A stretch of DNA of 64,000 bases. Origin: Flavobacterium crocinum (lineage in GTDB: Bacteria; Bacteroidota; Bacteroidia; Flavobacteriales; Flavobacteriaceae). The stretch's first letter is position 1; every line of letters starts with the position of its first letter. The translations under genes and the position numbers were made by a program. The notes beneath the pieces were generated by a model. The model was not told the DNA's origin, made no database searches, and saw only the letters and a list, made by a program, of their open reading frames with translations. The stretch covers positions 1,488,001 to 1,552,000 of the forward strand of contig NZ_CP029255.1 of the NCBI RefSeq assembly GCF_003122385.1, given 5' to 3'. Positions 25,733 through 35,156 of the stretch are shown here, piece after piece.

Positions 25733-26119
25733 ATGAAAAGAAAACTTGTTCTTACTGGAGCTTTTATTGGGATGTTAGCTATTATTTTGGGTGCTTTTGG
25801 AGCTCATTTATTAAAAAAATATCTTTCAGTTGATCAGTTAAATACTTTTGAAGTTGGTGTTCGTTACCAAATGTATCATGCTCTTTTTCTTCTCTTCTTA
25901 TCTACTCAAAAAGAAATTGCCGAAAAAACATTAAAATCAATCTACAATTTAGTAGTTGCCGGGGTTATTCTTTTTAGCGGTTCTATCTATTTAGTGGCCA
26001 CAAAGGACTATACTTTGTTTTATTCTAAAATTATCGTATTCGCAACTCCAATCGGTGGTTTTCTATTAATTATTGGCTGGGCGCTATTATTCTTTGCAAT
26101 TTTGAAGAGAAAATCATAA
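25733..26119 (+). CDS. DUF423 membrane protein (YgdD-like)
   Basis: 128 residues with four membrane segments and the family motif GAFGAHLLKK (about 22-31), followed by FEVGVRYQMYHALFLL. The function of DUF423 is unknown; the length is normal. A -7 box TATTTTTG lies at 25700-25707. The 26120-26420 gap after it contains no gene, only AT-rich sequence with the promoter of the next gene. Confidence 0.88.
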   Translation: MKRKLVLTGAFIGMLAIILGAFGAHLLKKYLSVDQLNTFEVGVRYQMYHALFLLFLSTQKEIAEKTLKSIYNLVVAGVILFSGSIYLVATKDYTLFYSKIIVFATPIGGFLLIIGWALLFFAILKRKS

Positions 26120-26377
26120 AATCCCGAAAAAAAAATTCTGTCTAAGAATTAATCTTTAATTTTGTCTCATAAATAACATATAATCTTCATTATGTGAATT
26201 TTTTCTATTTTCTGTTGTAAAACAAAAATAATATAACAAATTCTATTAGAAGGTTGTAAATAAGTAAATTAAAAGCGGTTATTTTTTTCTTTTTGTATTT
26301 TTTAAAGTGAAATTTCTCTTTTTTCGTATAAATGAAAGTGAAATTTAATTATTTTAAGAGGAATAAGAATTAATATG

Positions 26378-26385
26378 TAATTTTG
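26378..26385 (+). promoter_or_regulatory. -7 box of pckA
   Basis: TAATTTTG, 35 bases before the start codon, fits TAnnTTTG; a clear TTG at -33 is missing. Confidence 0.4.
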
Positions 26386-26420
26386 CTTTAAACAAAAAAC
26401 CACAACATAACTTAAAATTT

Positions 26421-28028
26421 ATGGACACTAATACAGTTTTCGCGCAATCGATTTCGTTAAAAGACTTAGGAATTGAAAATGCAAAAGTTCGTTACCAACT
26501 ATCTGCAGATGAATTACATGCTATTACTTTGCAGTCAGGGCAAGGTGTCGAAAATTCTACAGGAGCGTTAGCAATTAATACAGGCGAATTTACAGGCCGT
26601 TCTCCGCAAGATCGTTTTATCGTAAAAGATGATATCACCAAAGATCAGGTTTGGTGGGGAAATGTAAATATCCCGTTTGAACCACAGGCTTTTGAAAAGC
26701 TTTATAATAAAGTAACAGCATTTTTATCTAACAAAGAAGAAGTTTTTGTTCGTGATTCTTATGTATGTTCTGATGCCAATTACAGACTGAATGTTCGTGT
26801 TGTAACCGAAACAGCCTGGTCAAATTTGTTTTGTTACAATATGTTCTTACGTCCGGAAGAGTCGGAACTGGCTAATTTTACTCCGGAATGGACAGTAGTT
26901 TGTGCTCCAAGTTTTATGGCAGATCCTGCTATAGACGGAACACGTCAGTCTAATTTTGCGATTTTAGATTTTACAAAAAAAATCGCTTTAATTGGAGGAA
27001 CAGGTTATACCGGAGAAATGAAAAAAGGAATTTTCTCTGCATTGAACTTTATTCTTCCGGTTTTTAAAAATACACTTCCAATGCACTGCAGCGCCAATGT
27101 TGGGGAAGATGGTGATACAGCAATTTTCTTCGGATTATCAGGAACTGGTAAAACAACTTTATCTGCTGATCCGGAACGTAAATTAATCGGAGACGACGAA
27201 CACGGCTGGACAAACGAAAATACGGTTTTCAATTTTGAAGGCGGTTGTTATGCTAAAGTAATCAACTTAACAGAAGAAAATGAACCAGACATTTTTAGAG
27301 CAATCAAAAAAGGAGCTCTTTTAGAAAATGTGGTTTTCAAAGCAGGAACAAACGAAGTAGATTACGACGATGTTTCAATCACACAAAATACTCGTGTAAG
27401 TTACCCAATTACTCATATTGACAATGTACAGCCAGGTTTGGTTGGACACAACCCAAAAAATATATTTTTCTTAACGGCTGATTCTTTCGGAATTTTGCCT
27501 CCAATTTCAAAATTAACTCCAGGTCAGGCAGCTTACCACTTTATTTCCGGATATACGGCAAAAGTTGCCGGAACAGAAGCAGGTGTAACAGAGCCTCAGC
27601 CTAATTTCTCTGCTTGTTTTGGAGCACCATTTATGCCTTTGCACCCAACGCGTTATGCTGAAATGTTGAGCAAAAAAATGAAAGATGCAGGCGTAAAAGT
27701 TTGGTTGATCAACACAGGTTGGACAGGTGGCCCTTACGGAACAGGAAGTCGTATGAAACTAAAATATACTCGTGCTATGATTACTGCTGCTTTAAAAGGC
27801 GAATTAGACAATGTAGAGTATGTAGATCACAAAGTATTCGGATTAGCAAAACCACAATCTTGCCCTAATGTTCCAGAAGAAATTCTAAATCCTAGAAATA
27901 CTTGGGAAGACAAAGATTTATATGATAAAAAGGCGTTAGAATTAGCTCAGAAATTCAAAGCTAACTTCGCCAAATTTGAAGAGTTTGCAAATGCTGAAAT
28001 CTTAGCAGGTGCACCTATTACAGAATAA
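26421..28028 (+). CDS. pckA: Phosphoenolpyruvate carboxykinase (ATP)
   Basis: 535 residues, the normal length for the ATP-dependent enzyme. It converts oxaloacetate and ATP to phosphoenolpyruvate, CO2 and ADP, the first committed step of gluconeogenesis, in the cytoplasm. Visible motifs: FTGRSPQDRF near the N terminus, the P-loop GLSGTGKTT at 238-246, the kinase-1b metal site LIGDDEHGW, and FFLTADSFGILPP. The downstream NTGWTGGPYGTG segment is adenine-binding. The gene is monocistronic and followed by a terminator. Confidence 0.98.
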   Translation: MDTNTVFAQSISLKDLGIENAKVRYQLSADELHAITLQSGQGVENSTGALAINTGEFTGRSPQDRFIVKDDITKDQVWWGNVNIPFEPQAFEKLYNKVTAFLSNKEEVFVRDSYVCSDANYRLNVRVVTETAWSNLFCYNMFLRPEESELANFTPEWTVVCAPSFMADPAIDGTRQSNFAILDFTKKIALIGGTGYTGEMKKGIFSALNFILPVFKNTLPMHCSANVGEDGDTAIFFGLSGTGKTTLSADPERKLIGDDEHGWTNENTVFNFEGGCYAKVINLTEENEPDIFRAIKKGALLENVVFKAGTNEVDYDDVSITQNTRVSYPITHIDNVQPGLVGHNPKNIFFLTADSFGILPPISKLTPGQAAYHFISGYTAKVAGTEAGVTEPQPNFSACFGAPFMPLHPTRYAEMLSKKMKDAGVKVWLINTGWTGGPYGTGSRMKLKYTRAMITAALKGELDNVEYVDHKVFGLAKPQSCPNVPEEILNPRNTWEDKDLYDKKALELAQKFKANFAKFEEFANAEILAGAPITE

Positions 28029-28055
28029 AAGGAATTAATATTGATTCAAAGTAAA

Positions 28056-28087
28056 TAGCTTCAGAGAAATCTGGAGCTTTTTTTGTT
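28056..28087 (+). terminator. Terminator of pckA
   Basis: AGCTTCAGA, GAAA loop, TCTGGAGCT and seven T, 28 bases after the stop. Confidence 0.8.
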
Positions 28088-28305
28088 ATTAGTGTAGATT
28101 GAAAATAGAATAGCGTAAGTTCCCTTTTTATAAAAATACTTAAAATGCAAAAAAAAAGTATTTTTCTTACAAAAAAATAAAAAATTTTGTATATTGCTGA
28201 TATATTTAAGACTAATATTTTGTTTACTTAAATACCACTTCTCATTATTGATTAAAGTTAGAAATATTATTTCAGTACCATAACTTAATCAATACCTATA
28301 TAAAT

Positions 28306-28704
28306 ATGAGTTTTTTAGCAAAGCTAGAGTTAGACAATGAAACATTTAATGTTTTAGAGTTTGAAATTCAGTTTACCCAGCAGACAGACAATAATGGCAA
28401 GCCAGCGAGTAAAACTAAAGGCGGTCAGATTAAATTAGTCGTAGAAAGTACCCATACCGATTTATTTTCGGATTGAATGGTTTCTAAAACCAGTGTAAAA
28501 GACGGTAAAATTGTTTTTTATCGCAGAGATGCTATGAGCACGATGAAAAATGTCGTTTTTAAAAAAGCCTATTGCATTTTTTTCAAGAAAAAGTTTCAAA
28601 GTGAAGGAGTTTCTCCTATGACAACTGAAATTTTACTTACTTCTAACGAAGTGAAAATTGGCAATACCATATTCGAGAGCAATTGGAAAACAGATAACCT
28701 TTAA
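28306..28704 (+). pseudogene. tssD: T6SS tube protein TssD (Hcp) with in-frame TGA
   Basis: Translating through one TGA gives 132 residues matching the Bacteroidota TssD family: MSFLAKLELD...NVLEFEIQF at the start, the KPASKTKGGQIKLVVEST strand, and KIVFYRRDAMSTMKNVVF. The TGA is codon 57 (28474-28476), in a segment where relatives have Trp (DLFDWM-like), so TGG to TGA is a one-base change. An ATG follows the TGA directly, so a C-terminal 75-residue product could be made, but neither half would fold alone. Read as a pseudogene unless the TGA is a sequencing error or is read through. The vgrG gene follows after 12 bases. Confidence 0.8.
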
Positions 28705-28716
28705 TTCAGTTGCATA

Positions 28717-31700
28717 ATGGCTTTACAAACTATTACCACAATAAAAATTGGACAAACCGTAGTTACCAATTTTAGCTACTTAAAAGTTGTACAAAAAATT
28801 CACGATCATCATACTTTTTCTCTAGAAGTTCGACAGGATTTCTTGGTAGGAGAATTTAAAAGTGTTATGCCGGTTTCACAGCAAATATACGGCGAGAAAA
28901 TAAGTATCGAAATAAAACCTATTGATGGACTTAATGATGCTATGATTATTGCAGACCCTAAAAATTATGTCATGCAGTTTTATGGTATAGTTACAGGAGT
29001 GAGCATGAAAAAATCATGCATTGACGATATCGAAGAAAGCTTTTTGATAGAAGGATATAGTACCTCTTGTATGTTAGAAAACGGACTCGAATCAAACTCT
29101 TTTACGGCAATGACATTAAGTGAAATTGTGAACAAAGTAGTATCAGGTTACAACATCGATATGCAGGTGCGTCCCTTTTATAATGAAATACTTTCGTATA
29201 CCGTACAATATAACGAAAGCTCTTTTGCTTTTCTAAACCGTCTGGCAATGCGCTATGGTCAGTATTTTTACGACAACGGCAGAGTTTTGATTTTTGGAGA
29301 CTCTTCTGGTGTCGTCCAGCCTCATCTAATTTACGGAGTAAACATGCAGGAGTTTAGCTATAGCATTAAACTTTTGCCAACTTCTTTTTCCGTTATAGAA
29401 AACGACAATCGAGAAGGCGGTTACAGTACAAATAATACCTTAGACCATCGAAAAGAACTGGGAGGTTTTCATCAAGATTTTGTCAATAAATCTAATTCTG
29501 TTTTTAATAAAAAAACAATCATACAGCTTAATCAAAATGCTGTTGGCGGATATGGAAGCAATACTAGTGCAGTATATACCCAAAATAAAATGCGTGCTGT
29601 TTTAAGCAGTTTAATGGAGGTAACAGCTTCGAGTGAGGTTCCGGGAGTTACGGTGGGAAACACTGTAAAAATAAGCGGTGTTGATATACAGCAGGAAAGC
29701 GCTTATCGCGTAACCGAAGTTGTGCATACCTGCGATGATGGTGGCGGTTACGAGAATCATTTTAAAGCAGTAAATACTAGTAGCTCTGTATTTTCGCCTA
29801 ATACAAATCCTGATTTAGTACCTTATTGCAACAGTCAGACTGCAGTGGTTACCGCCAATTCAGATCCTGACGGACTCAGTGCTGTAAAAGTGCAGATGCC
29901 GTGGCAGGAAGTAAAAGGGGAGACAACTCCCTACATACCATTACTGCAAGAATACGGAGGAAACGGCAGAGGAAGACATATACTACCCGAAATAGGCGAT
30001 ACCGTTTTGGTAGATTTTCAAGGGAACAATGCCGAACTGCCTATTGTAGTAGGAACCATAACCAGCCGAAAAGAAAAAAGTGGTTACAGTACACCAAACA
30101 ATGATATTAAAGCATTGCATACCAGAAGCAATAATATGTTGGTGTTAAATGATGCTCAAGGAAGCATGTTATTGCAAGACTCTGTCAAAAGTTTTATTGA
30201 ATTTGATGGCAATAGAAGAATCGAATTAAATACCGATATTTTTGAAATTAATGTTAAAAGACTGATTATAAATGCATCACAAAGTACAGAAATTACGACA
30301 AACGACTACGTGCTAAATGCTCTAAGTCAAATTTACATTTTTAGTAAAACCATGCAACAGAAAATATCTGGCTTTATGAACCTGTTTAGTGGTACAGCAC
30401 TTATAAACAGCAATGATAAAATAGATATTGAAGCAAAAGTAACTAAACTACATGGTAAAGAAAAGGTTCTCTTACATTCAGATAAAGAAGCAATTGTAAA
30501 CAGTACAGGAACGGCAAAAATGCATGGCACAGAAGGAAACAGTCTTACTAATACAGCAAAAACTTTTGATACAGCACCTACAGAAACCATAGCTTTAGCA
30601 GTTGTTTATTTTAGACCGTTACTATCATGGCAAGGCGAATATGGCTTTGATTGGTTAAGAGAAGCTGATAATGGTTTAGCTGATCCAAACGATCCTGCGT
30701 ATGCTGGTATTATAGATGGGGGATACAGGGATGGTTTGAGCGATTATACGTCTGGAGCTACAGGAACGGCTTATGCACATTTAAAAACGGAGTATGAAAA
30801 TATTACTATTACAAGAAAACCGATGCCAGCTGGTACTCCTGCGCCAGCAATTATACCCTCTTCAGATTATTACGTTCCTTATCTTACTTTGTTTTCTGAA
30901 GAGTTTGTAAATTTAATGCCCTCATCAGTAGTTAACAAGCCAAAATATGAAGTAGAGTTAAAAGTATTAGTTGAGATTGAGGAAGAAAGCGAAAAATTAG
31001 AATTTGATTTTGATAATACGTTATTTACTATTGATAAAATAACTCTTCAAGATAAAATTAAAACAACTGGATTAGTGAATTCTGCTGATGGCACTGTGAA
31101 AATTAAATGCCTTAAAGATCTAACAAGTGATAAAGAAATTAGAATTTATGTTTATCCAAAAGGGAGTGCCACAAAAACACCTCCGCAACAGTTGATGGAA
31201 AGAAAACTAGCAGGGAAGATAGTAGTACTTAAAAATGATAGCACTGTCAGAATAGAAGAAAAAATTGTATTGTCAGCGGTTAAATCTAATGTAAATGGTA
31301 CGGTGAGAATAGGAGCGTTTACTCCATCTGAACTAACAGGACTGTATAATACACTGCATCAGGCCTTAATTGTTCCTATAATAGTAGAGGAAAAAATTAA
31401 TATTTTAGACTTGTCTTCTAATGCTGATTTTAAATCCGGCGGAAGGTATATTGATGCATCTAATCGTTTAAATATGATAAATTTAAGTACGGGTGATACA
31501 ATAAAACCAACGTTTCAGGAAATGAGAAATCTATTTTTGAACAACCCAGCTAACGCGATTTATAAGGCAGAAAACTATTATACCATTTTTAGTTCCTTAA
31601 TGATCGCCAATTACCCTAGTGCAATTGGTTGTGTTGAAGATATTGGAGTACACAATGCAATTATGCTTTTAGGAAGAAGAGACACAACTTTACCACATGA

Positions 31701-31875
31701 AGCAATACATGGTTTAGGCCTAAATCATACCCATAAAGATTCGAGTCCTATAACAGAAACAACTAGAAAGTATAACTTTAATATAAGAACCACCACGAAT
31801 GTTATCAGCTATGCACCTATACGAACTACATTATGGAAATGGCAATGGCAAATCATTAATGCAAATATTGCTTAA
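28717..31875 (+). CDS. vgrG: VgrG spike protein with C-terminal metzincin-like effector domain
   Basis: 1052 residues. The first ~350 match the gp27-like VgrG hub (Bacteroidota type), residues about 368-447 form the gp5-like OB domain (...ILPEIGDTVLVDFQGNNAELPIVVGTI), and about 450-620 are the beta-helix-like stalk. From about 625 on there is a 430-residue extension not found in plain VgrG. It ends with HEAIHGLGLNH (His994, Glu995, His998, Gly1001, His1004), the metzincin zinc motif HExxHxxGxxH. The later segment reads TNVISYA where metzincins usually have a Met-turn (xMSY). An 'evolved' VgrG carrying a protease toxin is the best reading. Confidence 0.88.
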   Translation: MALQTITTIKIGQTVVTNFSYLKVVQKIHDHHTFSLEVRQDFLVGEFKSVMPVSQQIYGEKISIEIKPIDGLNDAMIIADPKNYVMQFYGIVTGVSMKKSCIDDIEESFLIEGYSTSCMLENGLESNSFTAMTLSEIVNKVVSGYNIDMQVRPFYNEILSYTVQYNESSFAFLNRLAMRYGQYFYDNGRVLIFGDSSGVVQPHLIYGVNMQEFSYSIKLLPTSFSVIENDNREGGYSTNNTLDHRKELGGFHQDFVNKSNSVFNKKTIIQLNQNAVGGYGSNTSAVYTQNKMRAVLSSLMEVTASSEVPGVTVGNTVKISGVDIQQESAYRVTEVVHTCDDGGGYENHFKAVNTSSSVFSPNTNPDLVPYCNSQTAVVTANSDPDGLSAVKVQMPWQEVKGETTPYIPLLQEYGGNGRGRHILPEIGDTVLVDFQGNNAELPIVVGTITSRKEKSGYSTPNNDIKALHTRSNNMLVLNDAQGSMLLQDSVKSFIEFDGNRRIELNTDIFEINVKRLIINASQSTEITTNDYVLNALSQIYIFSKTMQQKISGFMNLFSGTALINSNDKIDIEAKVTKLHGKEKVLLHSDKEAIVNSTGTAKMHGTEGNSLTNTAKTFDTAPTETIALAVVYFRPLLSWQGEYGFDWLREADNGLADPNDPAYAGIIDGGYRDGLSDYTSGATGTAYAHLKTEYENITITRKPMPAGTPAPAIIPSSDYYVPYLTLFSEEFVNLMPSSVVNKPKYEVELKVLVEIEEESEKLEFDFDNTLFTIDKITLQDKIKTTGLVNSADGTVKIKCLKDLTSDKEIRIYVYPKGSATKTPPQQLMERKLAGKIVVLKNDSTVRIEEKIVLSAVKSNVNGTVRIGAFTPSELTGLYNTLHQALIVPIIVEEKINILDLSSNADFKSGGRYIDASNRLNMINLSTGDTIKPTFQEMRNLFLNNPANAIYKAENYYTIFSSLMIANYPSAIGCVEDIGVHNAIMLLGRRDTTLPHEAIHGLGLNHTHKDSSPITETTRKYNFNIRTTTNVISYAPIRTTLWKWQWQIINANIA

Positions 31876-31877
31876 AA

Positions 31878-32705
31878 ATGAAACAATTATTTATAATGCT
31901 ACTTTTAATTACACAAAATAGCTGTAGCAGCCAAAACAAGAAAGAATCAAGAAATAATCAAAAAAAAATAGATACTATGAAAACTTTTAATATAGATGTA
32001 TATAAAGATTGGGAGATTGATACCGATTGGTTATCAAATGAAAATGATAAACATTTAAAAAAAGGAAATGAAAGGATTAGAATAATCTGTCATGGTACTA
32101 TTCAAGTAGAAAAAAATGATATTACCACTCCATATAAATATTATTATGTTTATGATTCAAAATCTAAATTACTTACAAGTTATGGAAAACTTTTCATTTT
32201 ATTAGAAATTGGGAAATGGAGTTATTATGATGAAAATGGTAAACTTATAAAAGAAATAGATTTCGACAAACCTTATAAATTTTCAATATCAGATTTAATA
32301 AATAAGTTTAATAAAGAATATAATTTAGATTTAGAAAAACCCAAAACTGTTTTTAATCTCTACAGATACGAAGAAAAAGAATATTTAAATATTCCAATTT
32401 ATGAAGTAGGAATAAACAAGGACGCATATTCAAGTGATATAGAATATTACTTAGTAGACGGAAATAATGGTAAAACTTTATATTCAATTAAAATTGCAGA
32501 AGGTGAAATTAAAAGTCCTCTTAATGAATATATAAAACAGGTTAAGAAACAAAAAGAAGAGGATAACGCCTATTATAGAACATATAAAGGCAAAGACTAC
32601 ACCAAGAAAGAATGGGAAATTTTTGAGGAAGAATGGCATAAAAATTATGAGCAGAACAAAAACAAAGGTTTTTGGGATGATATATTTCCTCAACGAAAGA
32701 AATAG
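31878..32705 (+). CDS. Lipoprotein downstream of vgrG, candidate immunity or accessory protein
   Basis: 275 residues with a lipoprotein signal (IMLLLITQNSC, Cys16). The gene starts two bases after the vgrG stop, so it is co-translated. The mature part contains YYYVYDSKSKLLTSYGKL and ...YDENGKLIKEIDFDKPY, MORN-like or YwqK-like repeats, and a C-terminal strongly charged tail with a PepSY-like segment before it. I do not recognise a family with certainty. Placement behind a toxin-bearing VgrG and envelope location fit an immunity protein, but this is inference. Confidence 0.6.
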   Translation: MKQLFIMLLLITQNSCSSQNKKESRNNQKKIDTMKTFNIDVYKDWEIDTDWLSNENDKHLKKGNERIRIICHGTIQVEKNDITTPYKYYYVYDSKSKLLTSYGKLFILLEIGKWSYYDENGKLIKEIDFDKPYKFSISDLINKFNKEYNLDLEKPKTVFNLYRYEEKEYLNIPIYEVGINKDAYSSDIEYYLVDGNNGKTLYSIKIAEGEIKSPLNEYIKQVKKQKEEDNAYYRTYKGKDYTKKEWEIFEEEWHKNYEQNKNKGFWDDIFPQRKK

Positions 32706-32737
32706 TGATTTGACCCTAGTATAAAAAAAAATTAAAG

Positions 32738-33505
32738 ATGAAAAAAAAGATATTATTACACTTAGTGATTATAATACTTTCTTCCAGTATTTATTCTCAA
32801 AATCTGCTTAACGAGTATTGGAATATTAGTGAGATTATTGGTCAAGATACAATCAATACAGGAGAATTTACTCTGCAAAGAAAGGATAAAACGGACCAAT
32901 ATTATTCGAGATATGGGATGAAAATCATATTTAACAAAGACAATTCACTTGCCTGCAATTATTCTGCACCATGTGGCAACGATTGCTTTCCATCATCTAT
33001 TGGAACGTATAAAATGATTGATCAAAAACATATTAATTTGTTTGTTAAAGAATTTCAGCAGTTTGGTGATTGTGAAAGTAAGAATATTAAACTCGATCTT
33101 AATTTAGGGAATTATTATATTTCTAAACAATCGGATAAAACAATCAAGCTTATTAAAAGTAATGGAGATTTGTCTCAAGATAAATTGAATGAAAAGTATT
33201 CTGGTTTGATTGATAACTATATTGAAGAAATAGGAAATGGAAGTTCTAGTCTACTAAATTTTAAAACTAGACTTCGAGATAATGATCAAAGAATAAAGGA
33301 GTATATAAAAATGAAGATGGAAATCGAAAATTATAAAATATTATATACTAAAAAACAGGATGGTATTTTTCTTGTTAGCTTGATTAAAAATGAGAATATT
33401 AAAGATGATTATTTTTATATTATAAATGCATTTCATAATAATTATGAGTATCAGGTTGGTTACTATAAACTTAAGAGAAAGAAAAGAACAAACAATGAGG
33501 ATTAA
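32738..33505 (+). CDS. Exported hypothetical protein in T6SS island
   Basis: 255 residues with a signal peptide ending SSSIYSQ (about residue 20). A four-cysteine cluster (CNYSAPCGNDC plus a later Cys near 110) and many lysines follow; the body looks beta-rich, like lipocalin-type META proteins. It sits between the lipoprotein gene and the PAAR-like gene, all in one direction. No known family is claimed. An immunity or accessory role is possible from context only. Confidence 0.55.
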   Translation: MKKKILLHLVIIILSSSIYSQNLLNEYWNISEIIGQDTINTGEFTLQRKDKTDQYYSRYGMKIIFNKDNSLACNYSAPCGNDCFPSSIGTYKMIDQKHINLFVKEFQQFGDCESKNIKLDLNLGNYYISKQSDKTIKLIKSNGDLSQDKLNEKYSGLIDNYIEEIGNGSSSLLNFKTRLRDNDQRIKEYIKMKMEIENYKILYTKKQDGIFLVSLIKNENIKDDYFYIINAFHNNYEYQVGYYKLKRKKRTNNED

Positions 33506-33516
33506 TATGTAATATC

Positions 33517-33855
33517 ATGCCAGAAAAAATAACAGAAAAAGCAATTCTAATCTGCAATAAAGGTGCAAAACCTAGCGAGCTAAAAGTAACAAGCCAAGAT
33601 TTTTGTGTGGCAGAAAACAAGTTAATTGCGACAGAAAATGATAAACAAGCCGAAACTAATATTCCTAGTTTTAGTGCTTGCAGTATTACAAGAAGTCAAT
33701 GCAATCCTGCTGTAATTAAATGGGAGAATACAGCAGAAAAAGATACAATTAATGATTATAAAATTCTTACGGATAAGTCTACTTGTGAGTGTAGTATAGG
33801 GGGTAAAATCTCCGTTCAGTTTAAAGGATATAATGAAAAACATAATCTTGTTTGA
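33517..33855 (+). CDS. PAAR-like (DUF4280) protein
   Basis: 112 residues, cysteine-rich in the DUF4280 pattern (IPSFSACSITRSQCNPAVIKW, then a CECSIGGKISV segment). DUF4280 proteins are PAAR-like tip proteins that cap VgrG spikes in Bacteroidota T6SS. The start is 11 bases after the previous stop. It closes the vgrG cargo operon and is followed by a strong terminator. Confidence 0.8.
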   Translation: MPEKITEKAILICNKGAKPSELKVTSQDFCVAENKLIATENDKQAETNIPSFSACSITRSQCNPAVIKWENTAEKDTINDYKILTDKSTCECSIGGKISVQFKGYNEKHNLV

Positions 33856-33910
33856 AAGAACATGTATAAACTCACTTCATTTATTTAAATTTAAATAAAG
33901 AGCTTAAAAT

Positions 33911-33945
33911 AAAAAAGCTGTTCTTAAAAGAACAGCTTTTTTTAG
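33911..33945. terminator. Bidirectional terminator between T6SS island and phytase
   Basis: AAAAAAGCTGTTCTT, loop, AAGAACAGCTTTTTTT. A-run on one side and T-run on the other would stop transcripts from both strands (PAAR-like gene on plus, phytase gene on minus). Confidence 0.85.
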
Positions 33946-34021
33946 TTTACAGTCTCAGCTTACAGTCTCAGTAAATTAACACTGAACACTTATACCGCGA
34001 CTGCGACTGAATACTGCAAAC

Positions 34022-35080
34022 TTATTTCTTTGCTTCGTCGATGCGTTTTTGGATCAAATCCCAAGTGTAGTAATGGAAAGTCATTCCGTTGCTCATCGCT
34101 ACGAAAAGTCCGTTTTTGAATTTTGGACCTAAATCTACGCTTGTCACATCAGCACCATCACATTCGATTGTTGAAGTTGGTACTTCAGCTAATAATGGAT
34201 GGTTGTTTGGATTTCCGTTTGCACCTTCTCTTGGATAAACCATAAAAGAATTCGCCTGTTGGTTAGATACTAAAATATATCCTGTAGAATCTGTTTTTTT
34301 GTAAATCGCAATTCCTTCGTGATCTGCCTTGAAATCTTTCTGACCAAAGAAAGCTAATTCCTTATTATCATTTAAAGCCGGATCTGCTTTGTATTTTCTA
34401 ATTCCAACTTGTTCGTCACAGTAATACACAAAACCTAATTCGTTATCGACTGCAATTGCTTCGATTTCTTTCTTTCCGCTGTAAGTTCCGAATTTACGAA
34501 CCACTTTTGCAGCAGCAAATTTTCCGTTTGCAGAAAGTTCATACTGCCATAAATAACTTCCGGAAGGTCCTGTTTTTCTTCCAACAATAGCGAAAATCTT
34601 TCCGTCACTTGGGCGAGTATATAAAGAAATTCCCATTGGATCACGTTGTGTTTCTCCTGCAAAAACTTCAATTCCGCCGTTATCAATTGGTTCTAAATCC
34701 GGTAAACTGAAAATTCTGATTTTGTTGCTTTCACGTTCTGTTGTAACTGCAACGTCTACTTTTTTTCCATCAATGATCAACCCGTAAGCGATATCAACAT
34801 TGTTTGGACGTTTTAACGGGATTGATTTTTTAAGGATTTTTCCATTCAAATCAAAAGCGTACAAACCTCCGTCTGTGTCTTTATCTGTTCCCACAATAAT
34901 ACTTTTTGAAGCATCTGTTGGATTGATCCAAATAGAAGGATCATCTGTATCGTGAGGTAAAGCTTCTGTAACTACTGTTGGTTTTACAGCATTGGGCTGA
35001 ATTGGTGCTAATTTATCGTCTTTACAAGCTGTGAATGAAATGCTTAAAAGTAAAAGAGCAACTAAAGATTTATTTTTCAT
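34022..35080 (-). CDS. Beta-propeller phytase, lipoprotein
   Basis: 352 residues with lipobox SFTAC (Cys19). The beta-propeller phytase pattern is clear: DTDDPSIWINP near residue 45, GTDKDTDGGLYAFDLNGK, RPNNVDIAYG, and ADHEGIAIY toward the end. These enzymes release phosphate from phytate (myo-inositol hexakisphosphate), calcium dependent, outside the cytoplasm. The gene follows a TonB receptor on the same strand with a 76-base gap, so phytate-derived phosphate or inositol phosphate uptake is the likely shared role. Confidence 0.9.
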   Translation of the reverse strand: MKNKSLVALLLLSISFTACKDDKLAPIQPNAVKPTVVTEALPHDTDDPSIWINPTDASKSIIVGTDKDTDGGLYAFDLNGKILKKSIPLKRPNNVDIAYGLIIDGKKVDVAVTTERESNKIRIFSLPDLEPIDNGGIEVFAGETQRDPMGISLYTRPSDGKIFAIVGRKTGPSGSYLWQYELSANGKFAAAKVVRKFGTYSGKKEIEAIAVDNELGFVYYCDEQVGIRKYKADPALNDNKELAFFGQKDFKADHEGIAIYKKTDSTGYILVSNQQANSFMVYPREGANGNPNNHPLLAEVPTSTIECDGADVTSVDLGPKFKNGLFVAMSNGMTFHYYTWDLIQKRIDEAKK

Positions 35081-35156
35081 TTTGTGTGATATATTTTAAT
35101 GCAATTAGACAGAGCGCGAAACTCTGTCTAATTTAAGAATTTTTAAAAATTGCAAA

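Noticed and set aside
28477..28704. Separate small gene starting at the ATG after the TGA in tssD
   Set aside because: The protein is the second half of TssD in the same frame; it lacks the first strands and has no own upstream signal.
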